Positions 34,701-46,700 of a DNA stretch of 64,000 nt are shown here, piece after piece. Origin of the DNA: Enoplolaimus lenunculus. Lineage: Eukaryota; Nematoda; Enoplea; Enoplida; Thoracostomopsidae. A program made the translations under genes and the position numbers. The stretch is taken from positions 248,001 to 312,000 of the forward strand of contig JASANG010002214.1 in the NCBI GenBank assembly GCA_030248215.1, given 5' to 3'. The stretch's first letter is position 1. Every line of letters starts with the position of its first letter. The notes beneath the pieces were generated by a model, which saw only the letters and a program-made list of their open reading frames with translations, was not told the origin of the DNA and made no database searches.

Positions 34701-37700
34701 GTTGCATGGGATATCTTCGATACACTTTGTCAATTAAATCCATCCTTGAGTCGTTATCTCGGTTTACAACCAGCTGTTGCTAAACCTGCTGTCACACCCC
34801 CTGCGCTGCCAACAGCTATCTATTTGGCTAATGTGTCAAGGCGTTCCGCAATTGCACTGATGCTTTTTTGGTTGCTACGACCTGGGGCAGCACCCCAAAC
34901 GTTTAGCCAAGCCATTAAGCGCATTGGCAGCGCCAGCCGGTGTCCAAAATTGGTTAGTTTGTCGCTGGTTAGGTTTAATAAGATGTCTTTTTGATATAAT
35001 ATGCTCAGCATTTTAGGAAATATTTTAATACTAGTAATCCGTGGTTGCGCACATATGCAACTTTTTTAAAATGCACTCTGTTTTGGCAAATGTTCAGAAA
35101 GATTTGTTCTAGCAATTCTGTATTTAAGCCTTGCAACTTGATTGAAAATTGTGTATTCAATTCCAGTACAAATTTTTAACCTGTGTGGGTCCGGTAGGAA
35201 TGATGGACACCGGTATCCATCGTCATGCAGAGGAAATTACGGGTCCCAAACTGATGCAAACAGGCTTCGTGTTCTGTTTTGGCATATGTTCAGAAAGATT
35301 TGTTCTAGCAATTCTGTATTTAAGCCTTGCAACTTGATTGAAAATTGTGTATTCAATTCCAGTACAAATTTTTAACCTGTGTGGGTCCGGTAGGAATGAT
35401 GGACACCGGTATCCATCGTCATGCAGAGGAAATTACGGGTCCCAAACTGATGCCAAACAGGCTTCGTGTAATAGGATAATAACATGAAGAAACAGTAAAC
35501 AACAATCTTTTGTCGTCACAATTTAAATTTGCATAATTGATTGGGATTTAAGCTATTATTATAACATAAAACTTTATAAGCATTATTGTAAATCAAATTT
35601 GCGGTCGAGGCTTTTACGAACGTTGCGATGCATCTAGGATTAACACTGAAGTTAGTGTTATTTTGCATTTTACGCTTTTTCCGCACCGGTTCCTGCCAGC
35701 ATAATATGACAAATAGAAATATTATTGCTATTAATTAAATTTGTCGCATCGTCTTTTAACAAAACATTATTGCAGAAACTAACGATAGTACATTAGCATA
35801 GGATTTACTTACTGAAACCGTCATACGAAGCTTTAATGTTGGTTCTTCATATTATTTGTATAAATTCAAATTAAATATATGTTTATCTCGTTAGCAATTG
35901 CGGTGTGTATGGTACATCTAAACGTATATAGTTATTACAATTTGGTTAGTAACGACATTTGAACAGTATACTAAATAATTTTAAGAACATTACATGTTGC
36001 ACGATGGTTGAATACAATGCATGAAAGATGTATTTTAATTAAATTTAGATATGGCTTGACCAAATAAATGATGCTCTAAAGCAAGCTAATTCATCGTCAA
36101 CGCCTGGAAGAAAGGTTCTCAACTGCTTGCAAGCCTTGAAAATCAACAAGACGCAACTGTTCGATTTTCCTGCTGGTGTGGTCATACCAGTGTTCGACGC
36201 AATATGCCAGGCTGAATTAAATTTGGAGCTAAAGATGTGTAAGAATTTTGTTTGTAGCCCCTACGGTTTTAAACAGAAACACATTACTGCGTCATGCTGA
36301 ATGTTGTCGTTTGATTTTGTTTTATTCCTAAGTATTAAGGAACGTTGTTGGTACATACAATTGAAATTATTAAATGGTTGACTCAGTTAGTAATAATTTA
36401 TAGTAGCGATTTATGCTGCAATCGTAGTCTAGGAACACGTCCGAAGTGAAAGTTTTTCATCTGAGAACGCGACAGAATTGTAGGAATTAATGTGTTTCAT
36501 TTTGAGTTGACAAAGTTCAAATTTTGGGAGTACTTTACAGGGACACTGGTTTATCCAGAAATGAAAAATTTCAAAATTAAAAGCGTAGGCATTTTGTTTC
36601 AGTATATCCTTCGGCAAGCAATATCGACTCGCTCGTTCAAAGATCAAATGGGGTGTCACACACGTCGGTACCGGAAACACGGAGCGAAGCTGTTGAAACT
36701 ACGAGCAGTCTTGCTGGTAAGATAGTTGTTTGTTGTACTACTGAATTGTCTTGGAAAGTTTTTACATGCCATGGGCAGCCTCAGAGTCCAGATAGTGGAA
36801 CAATCGCGTAAACTTCACTGACAACACTGAGATAGTGAGAATGTTCAAATTCGCAGATTATCACATAAACTGAAAACTTTTCAATACCTGTTTTTAGAAT
36901 CGAAACTATTGGATGATAAGATACTGCAGTTACGATTTCGAAATGATTTGCGGTTGTCAGAAGCTATTACAATGCTGGATTCATCAGCGCCAGTTAAAAT
37001 TTGCGTTGCACCAGCACTTAATGATGACGAGCTGCGAACGGCTCAAAAGGCGTATTTGGTTTCGACTTCTCTTCGAACAATGGCACTGCCAATTGGCCGG
37101 GGAATGTTATTCTTCGCAACAAGGGTACGTACGTATCGCTACTAGGGTACGAATGTATAACAGAAACGCTATACTTTACTGTGTCCACATTGTTGCGTTT
37201 GTGTTTGCAACTGTTTGCAGTATTGTTTATTCTAAAGATATGATGCGATCATTTTTGGATTTTTGTACGGTGCCTGTTACTTCAAAAACTGTGTTTGTTA
37301 CAGTCAGAAATTTTAATTAGTTTTCAAAAGTCGTTTGACCCAAAATGTACGTATTCATTTTAGAGCTATACTTTTCGGTTGTGTCGCCAATGATGTTTTA
37401 GTCATAATACTTCTAAATATATGATTTTTTATTGTCGGACGGTACCTGGAAGTTCGAACAGATTTTATTACAGTTAAAAATTTAAATGAAAAATGATACA
37501 AAGAATCTTTCTAGCAGTAGCTTACTCAATTTACAGCTACCGTACTTGGGTGAACAAGTCACAATTCCACCGTTATGCTTATCAGGACGCGTACCGCCAA
37601 ACGGTATCACGGTCGAATATTCTACAACCGCAGACGCTCTTGGGCACCAACGTGACACGTGGCCTCAGTTTCATAATGGTGTCGCTGTTGCGGTCGCGCT

Positions 37701-40700
37701 TGCGTCTGTACCTAAAATGCAATACGCTGATGCTTGTGGTGATGAATCTGATGACAACACGCAGCATACACATTTGGATTCATCGTGGATTTTGTATAAC
37801 TTACCGAAACCGAGTGGTCCTAATTCGGACATTGCGCCGGAAAAAGCTGGGTTTGTGTACGGGTTGGGCCTGGGCGGATATTTGTCGAATTTGGGCCTTT
37901 TCAACATTCACGATTATTTGGCGCGCGGTGACCCTATGATTGGTGAGTTGTTCTGATATGATGCATCTATTTTTTAAGTCCCCATTTATTTTGTGTTTGG
38001 TCATTCTGATTAATTTTGACTCAAATTTAATCTGATTTGGAGGTGTACTCATATACGCATCAGATTGTAGTACTGAACTTGCTTTATATCGTGCCATTAT
38101 AACTAATATTTTGCGTGGCTCTGTTGTAGCTCAGTCCCAGCAAAATTTTTGTAAAGAAATCTCAGTTAGAACTAAAGCTATGTTTATTGCTGTGAAAGTG
38201 TGCTTTTCGTGTTGGATATACTATTATTGTCTGGAATTTGAATTGGTTGTATTTCAAATTTTTTCAACTCAATTCTATGCCAGTTATATGGTCCGTTTAG
38301 TTAGTGGCCGATTTAATAGATTTCTGGGTGTAGTGTTTGAATCTTATTGCAAAACACGACTTTTCGGTTGGCTAATGTAAACTAAACACTGGTTTTCTGC
38401 GTATTCTGCGATAGTGGTATACCGTCGTTTTTGCTGGCGTGATTAAAATGTGATGTATTACGAATACAGGAAAAGTTAAAAGGATGATTTGTACAGTCCA
38501 ATGCGAAAAATTTATGCTTGTCATTGTTTTAAGGCCTCGCGTTGTTACTCGGCACTGCAGTGTCGAAAGTTGGAACTCGGGATGTCAATGTAATGAAAAC
38601 GTTAAGCATTCATTTGCCGTTTCTTTTGCCACCGACGCTAATTGAACTTAACGTTGATCCTCTTCTTCAAATTAGCGCTATTGTTGGGTTAGGTATGTTT
38701 GTGTGTGCGGGCTACAGAGTTTAAGTACAGGACCGCTGCGTGGATTATTTACATTCATTTTTTGAGCATCGCTCCAGCATATTTTAATGTCGTGTTTGTT
38801 GGGCATATACTTGTACAGAATAGAAGAAACTATGGTCAATTTTTAACACAAGTGTGTCTGGATATTATGTGAAATCTTGTTTTATTAGTGTCCGAAATTT
38901 TGAAACATCTAGATATTATGGATGCGTTTTACTTTATAGGGAAGCAGATCATTATCGTGCTGTACTCTATCTTTAGGTATACTTCATGCGGAATGTGGCC
39001 ATGTGATGTTAAGTGAATCGTTAATTGATGAACTTGGCAAGCCGCCAAGCTACAACGGAGATAGCAAACGTGAAGCATATTCGCTGGCTTGTGGCATGGC
39101 ACTAGGTATGTTGACACATTTAATGAATTGCATTTTTAACACATAAAAATCTCTTACATGACTGAATGTAGTACGCAAATTTGTATTTTGAGAAAGCGTA
39201 GCCAATGTTACGGAATTGTATTGTAATGGAAATATACAACTGTACACGTGTCTTCTGCAATATGCCTGTTCCTTGTACAATGAGCCAGCACCTTTGCAGC
39301 TATATCGTTTCTCAACAGTTGGACTTGGCATCCAGATTCCCGAATAGCTCTATATTACTGGCTTCTCCACAGCTTGAAAATTTCCGCCGGGGGGGCGTTT
39401 CCTGGGGGGCACTTTTCCTGGGGGCCCCCCAGATGATCTAAGGGGTCCTGGGGGGCAGGCTTAAAATTTTGCAAACCGACTTTTTGGACCATTTTTCATT
39501 CTAGACCGTGTTTCCAACTCAACGTAAGATTACTCATCGCTCAACATGACAAAAATTTCTCGCAAACGCTAATAACAATAATTTTAACTAATATTACGTA
39601 TATACTGACAACTTAACCAGAAGTTGAAAGAAGCACAATTATATAAAATATAGATAATCTATAATTGAAACTGTGATTAATATATATATTTTGTATATTA
39701 GTCACAGCTTCAATTTATCATAAGGCTCAGGCGGGTTGAACTTGCTGCTGCAAGGTACTTTCGAATGCTGTATGCCCTGAAACGGTTTTATATAATTGTG
39801 CTTTTTCAGTTCATTATTGCATTGTATTAGTTACTACGGGAATTTGTAACGCTATTAAAAATTATGAGTACTCAGCGTAATATAAAATCATATTTTGCCG
39901 AATGTCCGCCTCAAAAGAAGTACAGGTCTTTACGTTTTAACATTGAAAATTTGTGACCTAGAAAAGTCCTGGGGGGCCCAGCAAAAAAATTTGCTGGGGG
40001 GTTAACCGAAAATTCGCCGGGGGGTCTTTCCTGGGGGAGGCAAAATTTTCGCCGGAGGGAAATGAAAATTTCGAAAAGTTCTGGGGCCCCCCCGCCCCCC
40101 TCCCCGCTATGGAGAAGCCAGTATTACGGATAAATCTAATTCGAACCCTAAGAAAATTGCAGAATCAAAAGCACGCAACGGTAGCCGTTAAAGTCCTTGG
40201 AAAGATGAATTTTCAACTGCAATTTAGGCTGGATCAATTTGGCAAAGGGAAATATTCGTTTTGACGATATCGATACAACAATCGCTGATGAACTTTTGTT
40301 GTACGTTAACGGAGGGCATCGTCGCAATATTTGTGGCCGGTTGCGACGCGAAAATATTGCAGAACTCGAAGATTACGATGCGTACTGGACAAATTATGAG
40401 TCCGGAATCCGATATGGTGTTGCGTTGAACAGCAGCAGCAACTACAACGTGATTAACGATTTTGATCACTGCAGTTCTAATAATAGCGAGGCCGTCCTTG
40501 AGGTATGTTATGTTTCGATTTAAGAATATTTTAATGTTTTAGTATTTTGCATATTTCCTAATTCAATTGCAGTTTTGCTACTTCGATTACCTGTTGTTAC
40601 ATCACTCTATACAAGTAAGCCGGAACGCCTAAAATGTGTAACTTGATCATTGTTCTAGCTAACTGTTATCAATTTTCACATAACATTTAAGTCGAAACAA

Positions 40701-43700
40701 AATATCTGCAAATATGTAGGGTTTGCTAAGAAACAAGTTACTTTTGCACATTCTGCAACCATTTTGACTAGGGCCCATGTTACTTTAAGGGGCGTTCAGA
40801 TTTCTGGTGGGTCTATAATAGAGTAGGTGTAGATTCTAGATAACATTTTTTGCTTAGACTTAGGCTTAGGCTTAGGAATTCACTTATGCAACGCTTAGGC
40901 TCAGGCTTACGATACGCTTAATCTACTGTTACGGCCCTTAAAGTAACATTGCCCTTGACTAGTGTGTTATATGTAAGAGTCCAGTAGTATGAATACTTTA
41001 ATTTTTGTTATAATACTTAGGGCGATTTAATCAACGTCGACGTGACAAGCCCAGGTGCGACACTTGCTCTGGGAATGATTTTTCTGCAAACAAATTCAAA
41101 TACTATAGCATCTTGGCTTGAAACACCGGATACCGTAGCGTTGCTTGAAGACATTCGACCTGATTTTCATGTCTTTCGAACAATATCACGTAACATTATA
41201 TTGTGGGATTCTATTTTGCCCAGCGAAGAGTGGATTTTTAATCAGGTTACGCTTTACAGGGGGAATTTTCTGTTTAGTTTGGTGCATAACCCAGTCATAT
41301 GTACGAATTTGCAAGTTTTTTATTCTGCTAAAAAGAATCTGCAATTTTGTGAGTCTAGTGGTTTTCCGGTTAAGATTGCACTATACTTTTGTTGACCACC
41401 GGCGCCGTCCATCGCCCGTCTGGCGCCGTCCATCGCCCGTCCGGCGCCGTCCATCACCCGTCCGGCGCCGTCCATCACCCGTCCGTCTCTCGTGCGGTGC
41501 CAGCCGCCACCGTGCATCACCCGTACGGCGCCGTGCGTCACCGCTTCGAACATTATTTATGTTATACCTATAATTTTTAATAGTATGTTCAAAATGTACA
41601 TGTTATCAATAAGATCCTGCCTACTCAGTATAAAGTTAAATCTAAGCTTGAGTTTAAGTTCTCCAGCTCTGTTTTTCTGTGTGATAACCTCTTTTCATGA
41701 TATCGCCCCTCAAATCATTCCATATTAATGTTGTCGCCTTATTGCCGAAAGTGCGTTGTGGGTTTGCCTTTCTTCATTATTGAATATTTTATTGCTCTTG
41801 TACACTTTCTTCACATATTTAAGGTCTCAGGCTTTATGCTTACGTTTAACTAAACGCTTACGCATACGCTCGGGTGCAACCGACCCGAAACGGAACCGGA
41901 ATCGGGAAATGAAAGATACATTTCACCAAAAAATTCCTTTTTTATTTTTTGTTACAATATTATTGGTGAAATAACCCTAGTTAGAATTAGGTATTCACTT
42001 TATCTGTTGTATTTTAGATTTTCATAATTTACGGAAGCGAAATTTACCTTCGATGGTTTATTTTCGGCGGTTCCCGGAACTGGAACCAGAGTTCCAGTTG
42101 CACCGTGTCATACGGGTAGATAAACATTATCCTAAGCCTAATCCTAAACTTAAATGTGGAGGAAAGTACACAAGAGCACATTTTGTTTTAGTTACCGCCT
42201 ATTATAACGGCACATATAAACAGAACTGGTGGTTGGACACATCCACGTGTTCCTATGATTGATTCAAATGAAGATTATTTGGTTTCATTGAGTGAAGCCT
42301 ATTGTTATGTAATTGCTGGCGCATGTTTCAGTATTGGCTTGAAATTTGCCGGAAGTGCTAATGAGTCCGCGTTTCGTGTTCTTGTGAGTTTCTCTTTAAA
42401 TGTGCGTTTAGTGGTTGAGGGTAATTAGCATTTCAACATACTGCTAAGTGCAAACAGCATCATCAATGAGTCGGTAATTTTTGAATTGCCGATAGCGATA
42501 TTCACGGAAAGTGTCGTTTATTACCGATGCCGACAACGGCATAGCTACAGGTGCTAAGGTTTAATACACCTTTTGTAAATTTGGGCCAGGGGTTTCAGAA
42601 AATTATTCAGTTGGCTACAAAAGAACCTTTCTTCGAAATTTCATAGACCCTGACCCCTTCTAAAATCCTATGCAGATGCTCGATTAATCGGCACATCCCT
42701 AGTTTTTAGTAGTTTAAATTTGTTCCAGTAATATTGCGTTTGTTATTTTCAATTTTAGTCTTATTTTCGATTAAATGTATAGCTGTTCTTATAAAATTTT
42801 GCACAGATCAAACTTTGTCGTCTATTTATCGATGACCCTCACACGAAAAGCGCCGACGTATTGCTAAAAGTTGGTTCGTATGTTGCTGAAACTTGTAGCA
42901 GCATTATTATGTTAGCTCTCGGCATGGTAAGTTTGGTAATACACGCTGGCGGCGTCAGAAAAAATTTCGGAGGGCATCACCTACTATTATAATATTTTGT
43001 GCTTATATGTGCGTACTAGTGGTGTAAAGTAAGTTTCTTTCTTGAAAATTTTTGTAAATTTTAGAAAAATTTCAGGGAAATGTCCGCAATTCCCCCGGCT
43101 CTGCCGTTGGTAGCCGTAAGACTTTTGGTTTAAGTTTGGTTTTTGAAGTAGTCGCTGGTAAACTGTAAACAATTTAATTAAATCGCTGGACGATTTTTTG
43201 AACCAAGCTTTGTTGTGTTATTACAGTGATTAGAGCTTTAAGCAGTGCTATCACTGACGTTACCTACTGTTTTTATTGTCATTGTGCTTCCAATGTATTG
43301 TTGGGGGCAATAGTTTGTTATAGGCAATGGCTGGGACGGGAAATTTGGATGTTATTCGTATGATTCGGTTGCTTCGTCGTCGTGTAGGCGTCAACTTGAT
43401 TGATCTACACGGTCCACACGTGGTAGTGCACATGACTCTTGGGTTGCTTTTCCTCGGTTGCGGAAGGTATTTCGTTGCTTTTTTTGCATTTGTCTCTATT
43501 GTTTTCAAAATTGACGAAAGCGTGAATTAAGTTTGTTTTTACTCCAGTTCATATTACGTATAATTGCTTGTTCGCTGAGTCTAACCCTCACAGCCTCTAA
43601 GTGCACCGGTCTCCCTATCTCTCAGTGGCCAGACTCCTTTAAATTAACATTGGCCATTCATTCGGTATTGCGTTTGGATGGAAATTATTCGATCTAAAAC

Positions 43701-46700
43701 GCTTGTGTGCTCTTCGTTACTGAAGTTGTTGGATAATGATGTGTAAACATTTTGAAATGGATATTATAATAAAATGGTTTTTTAAAAATATTCGATGTTG
43801 CTTTTGAAAAATACTCGATGATTGCTGTTTTAGTGCGATTTATTTTAATACATTTTAGATATAGCTTGAAGACAACGCATACTGCAATTGCTGCGTTGTT
43901 GTGTGCTTTATTTCCGATATTTCCAAACAATACGTGCGATAATAAGTAAGCTAATTTTTCCTCGTCGATATAAGAAGCTTCATTCGAATCTCGCGACGTA
44001 TCCTTCGTTGTAACTTATATTTATGTTGATTTCCTCAGTACAGCGTTCACTCATGTAGTTTCAAAGCCCAAGTTGATGTTTTGAATATTAGAAGGTAATA
44101 CAAGCTTATAATACGCATCAGAGCCTGAGATAATTTTAAAAAATTGTCTCCGTGCTTTATTAGAACTAGACTCTCAGCTTTGCGTAATGCGCAAAGTTAG
44201 CGAAAGCACAAAAATTTCCTTGCAAATTTTATTTTCATAGAACAATCACGTGTATTTCTTAAGAAATTATTGTAAACAAAGTAATGTTGGAAAGTTACCC
44301 AAAATACGTATGTGGGACGTTCCAATTTTAATATATAGATATGTGTTTTGTGATCGTGCAATGATTTTTTCATACAGTAAGTCAAATTGTTGTTCTTGAT
44401 TTTTGTTTAGATACTATCTTCAAGCATTAAGACATTTGTATGTTATGGCATGTGAACCGCGCATCTTCAATCCTATCGACGCGGAAACAAAAGAACCTGC
44501 AGCTGTGAGCTTTTCGGTGATGTTTGAGGTAACTGTTTTGTGAAATATGTAATACGTAACAGTTGTATTTTAACATATTGGGAGGTTTTGATGTACAGCT
44601 TGAAAGTCTATGAAATGGAAATTGTACTTGAATAAATCGGGTACTTGGTCGACTTTGGTCATTTAATGAATAGCTGCCTGCATGTTGCACGTTGTACGTT
44701 TGAGCGTGGCGCTATACTTTTCGACTGTTTTTGTCACCCGGCACGCACGTATATTGCCGCATGGCACAGCATATCAATTTCTAAACCGAAATGTTTTGAT
44801 TGACGGATAGCGCCACTTGTGGACCAGGAGGGGGCATACGTCACGTATCAGAAATTTTTTTGTGATAAAATGGTAAGTTCCTTCCTCACCTTACAATTTT
44901 TGCGTTTCATAATATCTGCCAGCCCCCCCGTCAGAAATTTTTGGATCCGTCTCTAAATAGCGTCACCCGAAGACTTCAATTTTGGACAAAATTTGACATG
45001 ATGTGTAATAACAAATGACATTTTCATTATTATACCGATATTTTTGTTTATATCTTTAATATGCCTCTGAAATATATTTACCGCATTATTTAGGCTACCA
45101 AACATTACTCTAACAAGTCTGCCGGTTTCAAGTCACCACAATTGCTTCCCGAACTTCGATTACTGAAACAAGTTGCCATCAAGGATGCACACTACTGGCC
45201 TGTTGTATTTAAAAAGAGTGATAGGCCGCAGTGGTCACGTTTAGTGTAAGCGGGAATATGTAGTTTTCTTGTACTAAAGCATTCACGGTGACAGACGGTG
45301 ACTTATGATGACGGACGGCCATGCACGGCAATGTACGGCGACGGCGGCTTCATGTAACATTAAAATTGTTAGAAGTATTTGCGCGGCGCGAATAAGTTTA
45401 GATTTATCTCATTAGTTGCGACAACCAAATGTAAGACTAAATTTAGCTAATGCGATTCATTGATTTTTAAGACATTCATTAAAGCATGGAGGCGAAATTG
45501 AAATACAAAGGAAAGCCGGATTTTTCACCCATGCTTATGATCCTAAGGTATGTCAACTCGATATACCCAAAACTTAAACACTGCATTAATTGAAATGTCA
45601 AAATAAAAAGGTTTGCGTTTTATTGGACGTCCTGTTTCGGTAATATGTTTTCGCTACCGTTAGTTGCATTTTGATCAATTTGCTTATGTTCTATTAAGAA
45701 GACCTATTTTAGCTGATATTGTTGGAGTGTAGTAGTTCAGGAAGCGCGTATACCACTAAAGCTTGTTCATCAATGTAATATTTTTGTTAAAATGGTATAC
45801 ACCTCGAAATTATTGATACCCGTAATACAGTTTTCTATGTCAGTGAAGCTGCGATTGCAGTGTTTAAATTTATGATGTATAACAGTGTTTTGCAGAAAGC
45901 TACAGCTACCGATATACCGATCCTTTTATACCTGGTGTTTCAGGGATTTAAAAGCGTAACCAACATTAGCCATTTACGTATATCCGAAGATCATGCAGGA
46001 GCGGACTTTCCATCAATACCTGAAAACTGTACCGCGCTTCAAAAAACCTCAACAAACATTGAAACGTTAAAGTTTTGCTTGCGCAATGAAAGTTTGCCTG
46101 TTTATCCGTTTCTAGTACAGTTAGGACAGGTGTGTAACAAACGGGCGCTTAATTTAGAGTTTATCTCTACTGTTTGTATTTAGGATGTGCTTTATTGTTG
46201 TTTTGCAATCCAACTGGACGCCTTTTTTTATATTTTGTTATTACAGTTTTGATTTTAAATGCTACATACTTGAGTTTAAGTCAGTTTGTTCTGGTGAGAT
46301 TATGGTTGAATTTGAATTATGGAATCTGAAGTGCTATTAGCTGCAGAGGGAAGCGGTGGTTTGTATTTCCATTGCTCTCGTGCATGGACTGCTTATAATT
46401 CCGTACATAACCTAGTCGTATTATGGTTTAGTTCAACAGCGGCGTATACAATGGAGCGATAAAGGAATTATGCCCCCTTCCTCCTCGAAATGAAATCCTT
46501 ACTAAACCCCTGTGGTTTAATACTGTTTCAGGCAATCGAAAAACGTGACCCATCACCGCTATCTGTTGCTCAGTTAAAAATAGTGCTAGCCTATCTAGCA
46601 CAGTCTCGGGCAGAAGATGCTCGAAGACTGGGTATAGATGACATACCTAATCCGGCAATTGATGACCAATATTTCTTACAATTGAAAGGGTCGCTTCTCT

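Noticed and set aside
35167-35270. First duplicate of exon 22 as the working exon
   Set aside because: It is one base short and would shift the reading frame; the second copy fits both neighbours.
37493-37939. Long alternative frame over ANAPC1 exon 26
   Set aside because: Shadow of the true frame, which has strong PC-repeat homology.
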